Origin: Plasmodium malariae
Lineage: Eukaryota; Apicomplexa; Aconoidasida; Haemosporida; Plasmodiidae
DNA: 64,000 nucleotides
Direction of reading: 5' to 3'
Assembly (NCBI RefSeq): GCF_900090045.1
Contig: NC_041782.1
Location: 1,361,001 to 1,425,000 of the forward strand
Part shown: one piece after another, positions 34,154 to 47,386 of the stretch
How the letters are laid out: every line of letters begins with the position of its first letter
How positions within the stretch are numbered: position 1 is the stretch's first letter
Notes under the pieces: generated by a model
What the model saw: the letters and a program-made list of their open reading frames with translations, nothing else
The model's database searches: none
What the model was told of the DNA's origin: nothing
Made by a program: the position numbers and the translations under genes

Positions 34154-36002
34154 ATGGTAGTAGTAGTAGTAATGGTAGTAGTAGTAATGGTAGTAGCAGT
34201 AGCAGTAGTTATAACAACTCAGTTGAAGAGAAAAAAATTGCAGTTATTCTTGCACAGCTAGAAAGAAAAAAGAGATTGAATTATAGAAATACAATTTTTA
34301 AGGATGATTATTATAAAAAAATAGTCGAAAAAAAAATAAAAAAGGACGAAAGGAAAAAAGGTTTGAATTATGGTATATATAATAAATCTACTTTATCATA
34401 TATTAGAAAGAAAAATATATTTTTTGATTCATACAAAGAATATTATAAAAAATTTTTATCCTTATATACGTATGAAGAAATATTCAATATCATGTGTAGT
34501 AACAACAATAAGTGTATTAGCAGTATTATTAACTCCTTAAATGTTGTTAATAGCAATACTTTTATTTTAAAAAGTCATTTGAAATTAAAAAAGGAGTTGA
34601 AAAAGTTCTTTCAGACGAATCAGAACAAACTGCGTTATAAAATAAATTCGGGTGCTACTTGTCCGAGTGTTGATAATTATCTGCTTAGAAATGAGTCCAA
34701 AGTTGATGCCGCAATTAGCGGTAGTGTTATGAACTGTAGCGGAGCAAATGACAATACGGAACATATCAACAAGGTACATGAGGACCATTTGAATAAATGT
34801 CCAGTACAAAGCAGTAACATATTTATTAACAAAGAAATGTGTGTGAGAGAGTTGAATACACGCCCAGTGCTTGACAATGATGACCATTTTATCAATATGA
34901 ACAATGTTGATGATTATTTGAATACATATTATGTGTCTTATCATGAATCCTTTAAAGTAGTTAAAAAAGAGCACTACTTTTCTGTTTTATCGCACATTTT
35001 TGAGACTTATTTAAAAAATGCACACTCAAATGATATCATTAATAGGTACCCATACTTAAAAAGTACGAGTAATATTACTATTCATTTTTTGGGCATGTTA
35101 CCTGAGATTATGAAACTTTCCAAAACGTCCAAATACTGCGATTCTTTGTATGCCTTGGGAAATACCTACCTACAGAAGGGGACAGAATTTGAACGTGAGG
35201 AACAGGGGGAAGAAGATGCAGAGGCGGATGGGATAGGAGATAAAGCGGCGGAAGAGAGAGATGACAAAAGGGACGAAGTAATAAACACCGAGATAAGCAC
35301 TGAAATTGCGTTTTTAAAAAAGTATAATAATAAGTACATGCAACTGTTTCAGCATCACTTAGAAGAAGAGATAAAATTTATCAATTATTTTGAAATTTTG
35401 ATACAGAAAAAGATGGCAATTATTGTTGAAGAAAATGAGTTTTTAAAATTATATATTTTTTATGGTAAGAAGAGTTTACCGAATTTACCTTATACTCCCA
35501 TTTTTTTTAGCTGTAGAACAATTATTAAGATAGAAGTATTAAGAGATGTTAAAACAAAGCAAATAATATACTCCAGTAGATCTTTCTTTTTAGAAACGTT
35601 AATAACTTTAAAAGAATATAAAATTAGGAATGAAAGTGCATATATAATCATCGAAACTTCAGATGAAAAGAGTTCAATAAAGAAAAGATTAAAAATGGAA
35701 ATGCTTTATCGTATGTCCCCCATGTCACATATAAATGCTTACATTATTTCTAATAAAGGCAGAGAGACTGTATATCACAAAGGAAATGTTTATCAGAGAT
35801 CTGCCAGCGATATTAAGCATGTTATCAGTGATATTCGAAATGACTTTTTAAATATTATACTACCGCAGTATAACTTATTCGATCTCTTTGACAGTCACAT
35901 ATATATTATTATATGTTTAAGGAATGAAAACTGCTGAAATTTGCAATTAATTTTTTTTTTTTAGATGAAGAATATTATGCAGTACTGAAAATGGCGCAGT
36001 AA
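32430..36002 (+). CDS. Conserved Plasmodium protein with coiled coil and poly-Ser insert, unknown function
   Basis: The exon from 32430 (acceptor TTCAG) to 32854 reads NFVSKNAAPKTERNGRPVDL, then VDSLVEKILGVVHYLEDVNN. A GT/AG intron full of GT and TA repeats follows, and a large exon runs from 33292. Two 3' ends fit. Unspliced, the frame stops at 35937. Splicing a 50-nt intron (35915-35964) adds EEYYAVLKMAQ and stops at 36002. I prefer the spliced form because the tail is coding-like and the acceptor has a long poly-T tract. The N-terminal 200 residues are helical and Lys/Glu/Leu-rich (coiled coil), then a Ser/Gly/Asn repeat at 33961-34215, then a conserved-looking C-terminal 250 residues. No catalytic motif is recognised. 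The 5' end is unresolved: the first exon present starts in phase 1, so at least one upstream exon is missing. Confidence 0.7.
33961..34215 (+). repeat. Coding AGT/GGT triplet tract (SSSNG)n
   Basis: About 80 codons of AGT (Ser), interspersed with AATGGT (Asn-Gly), form a serine-rich insert in the poly-Ser gene. Codon use is almost purely AGT, changing to AGC only near the end, so this is a trinucleotide expansion rather than selected serine content. Confidence 0.95.
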
Positions 36003-36026
36003 CACTCGCAGTAACACTTGCGGTAG

Positions 36027-36471
<445 letters not shown>

Positions 36472-36945
36472 CCTTCCCGCCCTTTCAACTCTTGTAACAT
36501 TTTAAATAGCCCTTTTGCAAAAATTGCATTAGGAATAAAGACTAGGAGTGTACGCAGATACACTTTGTGCGCGCCCAGGCATTTACATGTTTGCTAGCTG
36601 TTTGGTTAGGGGCTTTCCTAGCGATTGTGCTTGCCAGTTCACCCCTTTTTTTAATGTCATATCTAGGTAATTTTAGCATTTATACCTTATGCTATATTTC
36701 TTTTTTTTGCCGTTAAAATGTAATGCATTTCTTGGTACACCCTTACGAGTAGTGCGTATGCGACAGTGGTTGTGCGTTTATACGTATGCGTGTGTTTACA
36801 TATGTGGGCATTTGCATATTCGACTATATATTGTACCCATATATGGTGCATTCTTCCTTAAATTATTAATCATGACCCCCCTCTGTATGTATCTCTTTTT
36901 CTTTTTTTTATATCATCCACTGACGATGCAGGAGGAACCCCTTTC
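36472..36945. other. Intergenic region, unresolved
   Basis: Immediately after the AGT array the composition is relatively GC-rich (to about 36650), with short open frames on both strands (for example NILNSPFAKIALGIKTRSV on plus), but I found no phase-consistent exon pair. No function is assigned. Confidence 0.4.
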
Positions 36946-37173
36946 TTATATCACGTACCATGAGAAGCTCATTTTTTTTTTTTTTTTCGTTATAATTAAA
37001 ATTTTCATTTTTGAAAAACATGTTTTTAAAACGTTTACATCTTTGCACATAATTTTTTTTTTTTTGTTATATATACATATATATATATTGCCAAAATTAG
37101 ATTTATTACATTTACCTGCAGCGGCATAAGCTTTAATTATATATGGTCTTAATATGTTAACGAATCTGCGCAT
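36946..37173 (-). CDS. Possible small mitochondrial-type protein, two exons
   Basis: Exon 1 is 37116-37173 and exon 2 is 36946-37040. The intron starts GTAAAT and ends GCAAAG, and the phase-1 join keeps the frame. The product starts MRRFVNILRPYIIKAYAAAG, which looks like a mitochondrial presequence (Arg-rich, amphipathic, no acidic residues). It continues DVNVLKTCFSKMKI into a lysine tract and a short tail. A GTACGT just before the stop could be a further donor, so more exons are possible. No family is recognised. Confidence 0.38.
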   Translation of the reverse strand: MRRFVNILRPYIIKAYAAAGKCNKSNFGNIYICIYNKKKKIMCKDVNVLKTCFSKMKILIITKKKKKMSFSWYVI

Positions 37174-38193
37174 TGATAAATATAAAAAAAGATAAAATTT
37201 AACAGTTATTTATATATTTAAAAAAAAAAAAAAAAAAAAAATACTCGTTTCGAACAAAGGGTATAGTTATACCACATGTTTAAGTAATAGCAACTTTGTA
37301 ATATAAGACCCTCTTCGGTATATGTTAAAGAAAATAAAAAAGAGTAGCACACCTTCACCGCATCATTGGAATGATACACACTCTTGTAAAATTTGCCCAC
37401 ATATATGTGTATGTGTGTGTGTGTATGTTTGTGTATGTGTGTGTGTGTATGTTTGTGTATGTGTGTGTGTGTATGTTTGTGTATGTATGTGTGTATGATT
37501 GTATGTATATCTATACGTATTTGTGCTTGGACGCATATTTTGAAGAGTTCATCTTTTGAAGGTTAATGTAAAAAAAAAAAAAAAAACTTTGCCGAGTCGC
37601 ACCGCATGTGTTGGAGAAAATTATACGTGGCACATTTAAACAAAAAAAATAAAAAATTAAAAAATTAAAAAATAAAAAAAATATAAAATAAAAAATAAAA
37701 AAAATAAAAAATAAAAAAAATATAAAATAAAAAAATTAAAAAATAAAAAATAAAAAATAAAAAAAATATAAAATAAAAAAAATATAAAATAAAAAATATA
37801 AAAAACAATATATAACAAGTATGTACGGAATACACATATATGTGTGACACAAATAAACAAGCATAATAGGAACAGCATGCTGAATGAAAATAATACATGG
37901 CACACAATTCTTCTTCGTACATAGAGGCCATTGTTGGGATGTTCGCAGTGCACAAGGTCCTTTTCCAACTAGCACACATGTGCGATGTCCTAATACTGAC
38001 CAGCTGCTGTATATGCAATTAGCCCCACCAAGTTGCTATCTACCTGGGGAATAGTGATGCTTCACCGAAAAAGCAACTTCGAGCATCAAACCTTCGCTTT
38101 TGAAGATATCACCCATTTGATGTTAATACACACAGGAAATTTGACAGAAACACCTGCAGTGGTAGAAGCAGCAACTCCCTTTCCCACCCCCTT
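37174..38193. other. Intergenic region downstream of RPB1
   Basis: At 37400-37490 a GT-rich minisatellite (unit about 24 bp, TATGTTTGTGTATGTGTGTG) repeats three times. At about 37640-37800 an A-rich tract of AAAAAATAAAAAATATAAAAT repeats follows. The final 300 bp before the RPB1 stop is less AT-rich and should be the RPB1 3' UTR. No coding exon is supported. Confidence 0.6.
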
Positions 38194-41100
38194 TTATTCC
38201 TCCTTCATTTCCTCCTCGTCAATGTTATACGGCATGGGAGAAAACGGATCGTCATTTTGCACATCCGCAACATTCGCTTTCTGAACTGGGGAAAACATTT
38301 GAACATCTTGTGCATGTTGTCTTACCTGTACAGGTGACTGTAGAATATATGCTGGAGATAAAGGATGATTATTATTAATAGCAGTATTTTTGTCGTATAC
38401 AGGAGAACTAATAGAATAGGCTGGAGATGTTGGAGAAAATTTTGGGGAGGTAATTGAATAAGGAGAATATTGAGGACTACTTGGGTTGTTAGGTACAGGA
38501 GATGTTGGAGAATATTGAGGCGAGGTGGGGGAATATTTTGGCGAAGTGACTGAATATACAGGGGATATCATACTATATTTTCTATTGGCATTGGTAAGAT
38601 CATTCGATTGGTTATAACTGCTATAATTACCGCTACTACTGTTATTGTTTGGAGAGGTTGGGGAGTAATACGCATTATTTGCGTTATATGTAGGAGATGT
38701 TGGAGAATAAGAAGGAGAGTATACATTGTTCTGTATATGAGGTTTTGGAGAAAAAATGTCCATCATGGGGTTTATCATAGGGTTTGTCATAGGAATTGGT
38801 GAATACATAACTGGTGACTGAATATTGGTAGCCATATTAGCCTTTGGAGAAAAAACATTATAATTATTCATCATATTATTACTACTATTTGTAATATTAT
38901 TTTTGGGAGAAAATAATAAATTAGTATCCATTAACTGCTGATTGTTATTATCGAAAGGAGAAAAAGGAGAATGAATAACAGATGTTGGAGACTTTGGCGA
39001 TTGAATAGTTGGAGAAAATTTCCCCCCTAATTTTAAAGTATCTAAATTATTGAAATCGTTTTTCGTAGGTGAGATAATATTATCAGTATAGTTTTGTATA
39101 TACTGTGGTGATAATATACTATTCATACTATTATTACTATTTGTACTGTTATCTATTGGTGCAGTTGGTGATAACAAATTCGCATTATATGTAGGGGAAA
39201 ATGGTAAAGGCGAATTTAATGTATTTATAGCTATAGGTGATTGAAGACCATCTGGTGTTATACCATGATGACTATCAGGAGTTGTAAAACCTGCACTTGT
39301 TATATCTTGAATAGTTTCTAAATTTTGATTTGCATCATTTAATTTCTCATTATCAATAATTATATCAAATACACCAGTACCTATTTTACATAGTTGACCT
39401 AACATTATGTTTTCTGTTATGCCTCTTAGATTATCTACTTGTGCAAATGCAGCTGCTTCTAATAAGATTTCCACTGTTTCTTCAAAACTACATTTTACTA
39501 ATGGACCCTTATCTACTCTATTAATTCCATGTCTTGTTATTGACATCAAATATCCTTTTTGTGTCATTACATCGCATAATATGGATAAGTGTCTATAATT
39601 AACATATGAACTATCAAAAGAGATTACTGTTCGTAATTCTTTTAGTAATGCTCTTCTTACTGCTTCTATACCTAACACTTCAAATATTTCTACTATATCA
39701 TTTGATACAGTTTTTTTAAAATCTACAAGTGGTGCACAAAAAATGCTTTCTAAATTACAACCATCTGTGTCTAATACCCAATGAGAGCTTCTAATAAATT
39801 TTCCCTTATCTGAGTCATATGTAATCTTTGGCTCTTCTCTCATGTAAACTTTAGTTATGTTTTCTATTCCCCTTAATTTGAGTGATGACAAACACTGTTC
39901 CATTAGCTTTTTTAGAAACGTATCTTCAGTGTCTTCTTTCGACAACAGTGGATTATTTCCGCTGTTGTTGTTCATCCCTCCGTTATTGTTCATACCACTG
40001 TTATTGTTCAAACCACCGCTATTATTCATCGCGCTGCTATTGTTCCCACTTCCGTTATTACTACTGCTACTGGTGGTACTGGTACTGCTGCTACTACTGC
40101 TTCCTCCGCTACCCCCACTTCTGCCACTTTTGTTACTGCTCTTCATTTGCAGATCATTTTCCGCTGTTTTTGCACTCAGCTTGGAATATGCATCTTCTTG
40201 ATTCATTGACTCTTTCATATTTTCAAGATTGTAATTATTATTCCTCTTGCTATTACTAGAATGGTGGTTTTCATCCATAGCTCTCGTCTGGTTACCTCCA
40301 AAAAGAAAATCGTCATCTTCATCATCGCTATCCCCTTTGTCCGATGTTACCACCACTGATGCGGCTGATGTGCCTGCTCCACTTCGTCCCTTTTTAATTT
40401 GTTTTCCCTCTCCCTCATTGTTCACCCCTCGATTGTTGTTACTATCAGCTGCATTATTTACATCGTTGCTATTGTTGTTTGAGATATGCATGTTATTACT
40501 ACCATTGTTTGTGCTTCCTCCATTGTTGACGTTTCTGTGTGAACGGCTGCTATTTTGACTGAAGGCATCCTCTTCCTTTATTTGATTTAAAGCGTTATTG
40601 TTATTAATAGCTGTATCAGCAGGAGTAGCCTTCTTCGTTTTAAACGAATTAGCAATATTGTTATAGTCTTCTTCTTCTTCTTCCTCCTCTTCATATCCAT
40701 TTGCATTTTCTCCATCGTCGGTCAAAAAATTGTACTCCCCATTTAAGTATTTAACTCTAATTCTTAAAATTAGATCCTCAGAATTATCATCTGTGTAAAT
40801 AATATCTAATTCATCACTTGAGAAGACTGAATAGATGATATAAACAATTTCTTTCATAGTTAATTTTTTTTCATTAACATGTATATTCGTTAACTGTATT
40901 CTTAGTACCCACTCTCCTAAAGAATATTGTGTATCATCTTCATCTGGGAATTCATAAAATTCATTAACCCATATTTTATCCTCTTCTAGTATAGTACTAG
41001 TTGTATTAGGATCATAAATTATTTGTGCATGCGATGTTAACTGTTTCAATGTTGTATACTCTAATTTCGTTAATATGTCTTTTGCTTTTTGCTGATCGTT

Positions 41101-44100
41101 AGAAACTATATCATCTAAATATATAGTAGTTGAAGGTGTTTTCACATTTTTCACTATATTTATTAATTCCTTTAATCTTGGAACACCTAGAGTAACGTTT
41201 TTTGATCCTACTCCTGCAAAATGAAATGTATTTAAGGTCATCTGAGTAGCTGGTTCACCGATAGACTGAGCTGCTAATGCTCCTACACACTCCCCAGGAT
41301 GACATAAGGACTTATAAAATATCCTTTCAATTTCTTGTAATAACCAATCTATTCCTTTTAAACTTATATTATGTGTTTGTGTCAATAGCTTTGAATTCAA
41401 GTATGTTCTTAAATGCGCTTTCAACAACAATGTAGCATTGTTCTGGGCCTCTACTGACAACGTATCATTGCTGTTTATTTGTTTTATTATAACTAATTTT
41501 TCTAGAAAATTATTTACCTTGTGTACTACTTGTACCGGGTCCACCATCATTCCATTACTACTGCTGTCTTCTTCATAATGCCCTCTCAACATGCTTCCGA
41601 ACGGCTTCACATTTCCCTGCGTGCGTCCACCTCCAGGGAAGTAGTACTCATTGTTTCCATGATCACTTCCATTGTTATCATCACTGCTGCTATCTTCAAT
41701 GCCGCTTCCTTCACTGCTACTTCCTTCACTCCCATCTCCGCTACCGTCGCGTCCAGAACCCGCTCCCTCCTCTTCACCGAATGGGCGGAATGTCTTATAG
41801 GCACTCTGACTCTTCATTACATTGGCTAGATCGTGGCTCTCATACTCTTTTTTTATTTCCGACATTAATTCGTCGTTGTTTATGGTGCCATCTGGGAAGT
41901 CACCACTGCCAAAGCTACCACCAATGCTTCCACTGATACCATCATCCATACCAACATCATTAACACCGTAATTGTCGCACATCTTGGTGTTCTTTTCTTT
42001 TTCTTTTTCTTTTTCTTTTTTTTTTTTTTTTTTCCTTCTCTTTCTCCTTCTCCTTTTCTCCTTTTTTTCCCTCTCGTCCAGACTCATTTTTGACCTAATT
42101 TTTTGGTCATCCCCATTTTTCACCTTGCTACTAATCAGGGGGATAAATGGAAATTGGGACTTGGCATATTCTATTAGCCTGTTCATATTAATGGGCAAAT
42201 GTTGTCTTATATCCCCATCTGGAAAAATCTCTTTACACAGATAATTTTTGCATTTATATAACTCTTCAAATTCTTGGTTCAATATATTCTGTTTGTTATA
42301 GTCTATATATGAGGATGATGTTTTCCCATCATCTCCTCCTTTACCTAAGAAGAAATCTTTTCCATATGGTTCTTCATCAAAATTGTATTTATACAATTTC
42401 TTAATTTCTTTATTATCTAATTTCATTAAATCAATAATTTGATCTTCTATATATTCTCCTGCCATTCCATCTTCTCCATATAAAAATTGAATAATATCAC
42501 CATATGAGTTTCTGACAGTTCGATCATATTGTACCATAACATCCTCCATAGCTTTAATTAACCTCCTTTGTATATAACCAGTTTCGGATGTTTTACATGC
42601 AGTGTCTATAATACCTTCTCTACCACCCATAGCATGGAAGAAAACTTCCTGTGGTGTTAAACCACTTAAATATGAATTTGATACAAATCCTCTACTTTCT
42701 GGACCGTAATCAAATTTAATAAAATGTGGTAATGATCTATGATTAAAACCAAAAGGAATTCTTTTCCCTTCAACATTTTGTTGACCAACACATGATATAA
42801 TTTGTGATATGTTTATTATAGACCCTTTTGAACCACTAGTAACCATACTAAATATATTATTTCGTTCATCTAAGCTTTCGGATGCTACTTTTCCTGCCAT
42901 TTCTCTAGCACAATTTAGTTCATTATTAACTCTAGTTTCAAAGGATTCATATAAAGACTTTCCAGGTTGACATTCTAATTCTCCTCTCTGTGCTTTTTTT
43001 ACTATTTTGGACACTTCCTTTTTTGATTTATTTAATATATCTTTTACTTTATCTAATATTTTATTACTAGCTATAATATCAGAACAACTGACAGTAAAAC
43101 CTACATACTCAAGCCAATTGTTCATTACTTTTTGTAAAGCCGAAATGAAATCTTTCGTTTTATCTGGACCCATTTCATGCCACAATATATGAATTAACGA
43201 CCCACTGGATGAACCAACAGTCCTTTTACATATGATACCACTTAACAACTCATTGTTTTTTATAATTACCTTCCCATCACTAACTGAACAATAGGGATTA
43301 TCATCTTTACACGACGTAGATGAGTCTCTTATTAGGTTTATCTTTATCCCATTGTATTTCCTTGACATGGCGTTGTTATGATTACTATTGCTACTATTGT
43401 TAAACTTGTCGTTACTTATGGTTCCTTGGTTTTTTACGCTATTCATGAATAACATGTTTCCCCCCTGGTTCATACCATCAACCATTATGCCTGGACTACT
43501 TGGATGGTTGACCCCTAACCTGGACAGATGATGAGTTCTATGTGTTGTCTCTTCATCAAAATGCGCATTTCTATCCCCCCCTTGGCTCTTCAAGGGATCA
43601 TCGCTGTTACCGCTGATATTACCACCATCATTATCATGTTTGTCCAAATCGTCAAAATGTAACAGCATGGAAAATATTTGCTTCCCAGTCCAAAGGGGTT
43701 TAGGCTTTATTATGGCGGGAGTAGGGATTACATGGTTCCAATATGGGATCCAAATTAACAAAGACATAATTTCTTCTTTTGATAGAAAATTATCTCTTCT
43801 AGTAAACTTACGAATGGCTAATAAAGAATCTTGTACAATACCCATAACAGGTTTATTACCCTGAGGTGAAACTATTTGTTTTTGTACAATCATCAGATGC
43901 TTAATTTCTGATCGAGTTTCATGTGACTGTGCTAGATGCAAATTCATTTCATCTCCATCAAAATCAGCATTATAGGGAGAAGTTACTGCTAAATTTAATC
44001 TAAATGTAGAATAAGGCAATATCTTTACCTTATGTCCCATTATACTCATTTTATGTAAAGATGGTTGCCTATTAAATAATATATAATCTTCATCTGTCAT

Positions 44101-45507
44101 ATGTCTTTCTACTTTATATCCATACTCTAATTCCCTTTCTGAGTTTTTTCTTACATGCCTTAAATCATATTTAGTTCCATTATCTCTTATAATATATCTT
44201 GCACCTGGCCATTCGTAGGGACCTCTTTCAACTAATTTTTTTAAATCATCATAATTTAATGGAGTTACTGTTTCACAAAATGTTAATGTCATTGCTACTG
44301 ACTTAGGTACACCTATATAATCAATATTCAAATTGGGATCTCCTGTAATTACTGTTCTTGCTGAAAAGTCCACTCTTTTACCCATTATATTTCCTCTTAA
44401 TCTACCTTCCTTTCCTTTTAATCTTGTCTTTATTGCTTTAATTGGTTTCTTCGATCTAGTAGTAGCAATTGGCATTCCTGGAATATCATTGTCAAATAAA
44501 GTCGTAATATGAAATTGTAATAGTGAACACAAATCTTGCAGTACATGTGATTTAGCACCTCTATCTGTTTGTTTCTTTAACTGTATATTCGTTTTTACAA
44601 TATCTAAAAGTTTTAATGTTAAATCATCTTCACTTCTTTGATTTCCATACTGAACATATGGTCTTGCACAAGGTGGAGGTATAGGTATATATGTTAAAAT
44701 TAACGATGAAGGAATACATCTATCTGAGTTAAATCCCAAAATACCCATTTCTTCTTTTCTTATTCTTTTTAATATTTCTAATGCTTCTTCTGCACTTAAT
44801 TTGCGTTTACTTTCATCAATATCCTCTTCACTACTATGCAAAAATTGAATATACAAATTTGGACCTTCTCTAGTATATTTCGGTTGCACACAACCACAAT
44901 CTACGTCCTCTTTACTTACCATTTCAAATATATTACTATAACAATTTGGATTTAAAAGCATTTGCTGATTTACATTTAAATTACTTAAATCATTGTTATA
45001 AAAATTATTAATAGAGTTATCATTAATATGTAATAAATCTTCTTGTGCAGACGAATGATCACACACTTTTATTCCTTGACATAATTCTGATAATTTTTTT
45101 AATCTTAAACTATTAACTTTTATTTTCTCAATATATTTTACCTTTGAATTATTCATATTACATAACAACCTACCACAATGGTAACACACACACCTTAATA
45201 TACTTAACACTACATTCATAAACCCATAATGATACATCGGTTTTGCTAATTCTATATAACCAAAATGACCAGGGCAATATTTAACGTTCATGTTACATGT
45301 ACCACATAATGTTTTGTAATCGATTGTTCCCATCCTTATATCGTTTAAACCCCCCTCCCTCGGAAACCCATCTTTATATATATCTACATTTACTATTTCA
45401 CACACACTTATTTTTTTTATTATTTCCGGGTCTAGCACCCCCAACTCAAGCCTTTTCACTCTCTTCAGTTCACATGCCGAGTATGGGATATTTAGGTCAA
45501 CTGTCAT
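38194..45507 (-). CDS. RPB1: DNA-directed RNA polymerase II largest subunit RPB1
   Basis: Intronless, 2,437 residues. It forms half of the Pol II active centre in the nucleus. In order: the N-terminal clamp with a [17 protein letters not shown] zinc site near residue 70; [14 protein letters not shown] and the catalytic Mg-binding loop [17 protein letters not shown] near residue 515; the funnel region with [20 protein letters not shown] near 930; and the bridge helix/trigger loop [20 protein letters not shown] near 1420. Parasite-specific inserts include a lysine/glutamate-rich block near 1150-1170 and a long Asn/Ser/acidic insert at about 1600-1870. The C-terminal domain is an SP/FSP-rich linker followed from about residue 2260 by roughly nine YSPTSPx-type heptads, about four of them canonical. 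All catalytic residues are present. The start is the first Met, preceded by a poly-A-rich 5' leader. Confidence 0.98.
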   Translation of the reverse strand: MTVDLNIPYSACELKRVKRLELGVLDPEIIKKISVCEIVNVDIYKDGFPREGGLNDIRMGTIDYKTLCGTCNMNVKYCPGHFGYIELAKPMYHYGFMNVVLSILRCVCYHCGRLLCNMNNSKVKYIEKIKVNSLRLKKLSELCQGIKVCDHSSAQEDLLHINDNSINNFYNNDLSNLNVNQQMLLNPNCYSNIFEMVSKEDVDCGCVQPKYTREGPNLYIQFLHSSEEDIDESKRKLSAEEALEILKRIRKEEMGILGFNSDRCIPSSLILTYIPIPPPCARPYVQYGNQRSEDDLTLKLLDIVKTNIQLKKQTDRGAKSHVLQDLCSLLQFHITTLFDNDIPGMPIATTRSKKPIKAIKTRLKGKEGRLRGNIMGKRVDFSARTVITGDPNLNIDYIGVPKSVAMTLTFCETVTPLNYDDLKKLVERGPYEWPGARYIIRDNGTKYDLRHVRKNSERELEYGYKVERHMTDEDYILFNRQPSLHKMSIMGHKVKILPYSTFRLNLAVTSPYNADFDGDEMNLHLAQSHETRSEIKHLMIVQKQIVSPQGNKPVMGIVQDSLLAIRKFTRRDNFLSKEEIMSLLIWIPYWNHVIPTPAIIKPKPLWTGKQIFSMLLHFDDLDKHDNDGGNISGNSDDPLKSQGGDRNAHFDEETTHRTHHLSRLGVNHPSSPGIMVDGMNQGGNMLFMNSVKNQGTISNDKFNNSSNSNHNNAMSRKYNGIKINLIRDSSTSCKDDNPYCSVSDGKVIIKNNELLSGIICKRTVGSSSGSLIHILWHEMGPDKTKDFISALQKVMNNWLEYVGFTVSCSDIIASNKILDKVKDILNKSKKEVSKIVKKAQRGELECQPGKSLYESFETRVNNELNCAREMAGKVASESLDERNNIFSMVTSGSKGSIINISQIISCVGQQNVEGKRIPFGFNHRSLPHFIKFDYGPESRGFVSNSYLSGLTPQEVFFHAMGGREGIIDTACKTSETGYIQRRLIKAMEDVMVQYDRTVRNSYGDIIQFLYGEDGMAGEYIEDQIIDLMKLDNKEIKKLYKYNFDEEPYGKDFFLGKGGDDGKTSSSYIDYNKQNILNQEFEELYKCKNYLCKEIFPDGDIRQHLPINMNRLIEYAKSQFPFIPLISSKVKNGDDQKIRSKMSLDEREKKEKRRRRKRRKKKKKKEKEKEKEKNTKMCDNYGVNDVGMDDGISGSIGGSFGSGDFPDGTINNDELMSEIKKEYESHDLANVMKSQSAYKTFRPFGEEEGAGSGRDGSGDGSEGSSSEGSGIEDSSSDDNNGSDHGNNEYYFPGGGRTQGNVKPFGSMLRGHYEEDSSSNGMMVDPVQVVHKVNNFLEKLVIIKQINSNDTLSVEAQNNATLLLKAHLRTYLNSKLLTQTHNISLKGIDWLLQEIERIFYKSLCHPGECVGALAAQSIGEPATQMTLNTFHFAGVGSKNVTLGVPRLKELINIVKNVKTPSTTIYLDDIVSNDQQKAKDILTKLEYTTLKQLTSHAQIIYDPNTTSTILEEDKIWVNEFYEFPDEDDTQYSLGEWVLRIQLTNIHVNEKKLTMKEIVYIIYSVFSSDELDIIYTDDNSEDLILRIRVKYLNGEYNFLTDDGENANGYEEEEEEEEDYNNIANSFKTKKATPADTAINNNNALNQIKEEDAFSQNSSRSHRNVNNGGSTNNGSNNMHISNNNSNDVNNAADSNNNRGVNNEGEGKQIKKGRSGAGTSAASVVVTSDKGDSDDEDDDFLFGGNQTRAMDENHHSSNSKRNNNYNLENMKESMNQEDAYSKLSAKTAENDLQMKSSNKSGRSGGSGGSSSSSSTSTTSSSSNNGSGNNSSAMNNSGGLNNNSGMNNNGGMNNNSGNNPLLSKEDTEDTFLKKLMEQCLSSLKLRGIENITKVYMREEPKITYDSDKGKFIRSSHWVLDTDGCNLESIFCAPLVDFKKTVSNDIVEIFEVLGIEAVRRALLKELRTVISFDSSYVNYRHLSILCDVMTQKGYLMSITRHGINRVDKGPLVKCSFEETVEILLEAAAFAQVDNLRGITENIMLGQLCKIGTGVFDIIIDNEKLNDANQNLETIQDITSAGFTTPDSHHGITPDGLQSPIAINTLNSPLPFSPTYNANLLSPTAPIDNSTNSNNSMNSILSPQYIQNYTDNIISPTKNDFNNLDTLKLGGKFSPTIQSPKSPTSVIHSPFSPFDNNNQQLMDTNLLFSPKNNITNSSNNMMNNYNVFSPKANMATNIQSPVMYSPIPMTNPMINPMMDIFSPKPHIQNNVYSPSYSPTSPTYNANNAYYSPTSPNNNSSSGNYSSYNQSNDLTNANRKYSMISPVYSVTSPKYSPTSPQYSPTSPVPNNPSSPQYSPYSITSPKFSPTSPAYSISSPVYDKNTAINNNHPLSPAYILQSPVQVRQHAQDVQMFSPVQKANVADVQNDDPFSPMPYNIDEEEMKEE

Positions 45508-45569
45508 TTTTCTGTACTTTGGTATATGTCTTTATGGTTTTGTATATTTAGCTATGTTTCGCTATTTTA

Positions 45570-45607
<38 letters not shown>

Positions 45608-46037
45608 TTATGCATTTTCCTTTTCTGTTTCTCACAAGAATAAAGTGAAAAATTAACTAACGTTTGTAAATATATATATGCTCAACTTTTTAAAGTAAAA
45701 TCTTTCCCCACATAACAACACTATTTTGGCTGGTTCTTTTGGAAATATTTGAACTCAGGAAATTCTTTTCATAGAAATTTGCTCGTGCTCTTACTTCCTC
45801 ATTAACATTAATTGGGCGGGTATATATATGTGATCTCGTAAAAATGCATAAGTACATACATACATACATATACATATATATGTACATTTCTTTATTTACT
45901 CCTCACTTGTTTAATTTTTTTTTATAACCAGTACACTCTTTTTTTTACATGAACTGTTCATAATTGTTTTTCTGGAGTCATATTTTCAAGCCCGTTTACA
46001 ATCCTTTTGACGAACGCTCATATATATATATATATGT

Positions 46038-46072
<35 letters not shown>

Positions 46073-46308
46073 CATATATGAACACCTATATTTTTCCCCC
46101 CTAACCTTCAAATCTGAATTATTTTATTAACACATAAATGAAATACAACACAAAAAAAAAAAAAGAAAAAAAAGCCAGAGTAAATACATGCGTAAATGTT
46201 AAAGAAAAAATGAAAATACGCGTGAAAAAAAGCGTAAAATTAAGTGTAAAAATATAAGTAAAAATATGAGTAAAAATAAACGTAATGGTAAAAATATAAA
46301 TATATTAA
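45508..46308. other. RPB1 upstream region with one exon-like segment
   Basis: A run of about 36 T at 45569-45604 lies 60 bp upstream of the RPB1 start. On the minus strand at about 45690-45840 a coding-like frame reads VNEEVRARANFYEKNFLSSN, continues to VVMWGKILL and stops. It could be a terminal exon of a small gene, but no start exon could be joined. The rest is TA repeats and poly-A. Confidence 0.4.
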
Positions 46309-46492
46309 ATGTTTATTAAACAAAGCTTTAAAGTATTCTTAAAATTCATTGAAAGCACAATAAAACATGAACCTGTAAGGTTTTTTTTTTTTTTTTTTTT
46401 TATTTTATTTTTATTCTTTTTTTATTTCTTTTTTATTTTTTTGGTTTGGTTTCAAGTTACTAAAAATTTGCCATTTATACAGAATTCCGTAA
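46309..46492 (+). CDS. Possible very small two-exon gene
   Basis: Exon 1 is 46309-46374 (MFIKQSFKVFLKFIESTIKH plus EP) with a strong donor, GTAAGG. Exon 2 starts at 46457 after a long poly-T tract and TTTCAAG, reads LLKICHLYRIP and stops at 46490-46492. A GTAAGC overlapping the stop could splice on to further exons. The frame join is phase 0. The peptide would be only 33 residues as drawn. It is basic and unrecognised. Confidence 0.33.
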
Positions 46493-47386
46493 GCGTATAA
46501 CTGGTAACAGTATTGCTACATCATTTTAGATACCATATACAAATATATATGTAAATATAAAATTACTCTATTTTAATTTTCTCTTTACAAAATAATAGGT
46601 CACTACTTTAAAATCATTTTAATTGCACTTTTAAAAGTAGTCTTACAAAAAAGGGAAAAAATAAAGTGTATAACTATGTAAGCCCCTGTTCATATGTTCA
46701 TAATTATATACATAAATAAATAAATATACATATATATAGAAATATACATATATATAGAAATATACATAAAATATATTTAAAATTTTGTTGTAGGTTTGGC
46801 ACGTATTATGCATGGATATGTACGCAATTATAATTATATGTATATAATAGCTTTCAAAATGTAAACGTTAAAATTGAAAATTAATACAACAAAGGTATAG
46901 TGTTAATAATAAATAAAATAGAATATATGAGTACGTTTGAACAAAGGATGCAAAAATGGTATGTATTATATATGTACATATATATCTATGTATATATTTA
47001 TGTATAAATTCAAATTTATGCATACGTATATATTTATACATACATATATTTTTATGTACCCTAGGAACAGGTATAACCCTCAATAAAAAAATTAGAAATA
47101 ATAGGAGACTGTCAATGACTTTATTTATTTGTTACTGCAAATGATATCATATTTATTGTATTAAAAAGAAAAGGAAAAAAAAAAAAAAATATGTACGTGT
47201 ACATATTTTATTCAAATTACGACGTGATTGGAATTACAGTGTAAAAAATCTTTATTACATTATATATATGCTTTTATATAAAGTACACTTGAAATAAATA
47301 TATTTATTTGCTTTATATATTTATGCTTATATAATGAAAAATCTTTGTGCTTTAGATAAATATAAGCAACACTTGAATATACATGT

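Noticed and set aside
33977..34261. Poly-valine ORF within the poly-Ser gene
   Set aside because: GTA register of the AGT coding tract.
36689..37129. 146-codon plus-strand ORF rich in Phe and Tyr
   Set aside because: Most of it translates poly-T and CATATA tracts; a minus-strand two-exon model with a presequence-like start fits the same region better.
37657..38018. Phe/Leu/Tyr-rich ORFs on the minus strand near 37.7-38.0 kb
   Set aside because: They read AAAAAATAAAAAATATAAAA repeats in reverse and lack coding composition.
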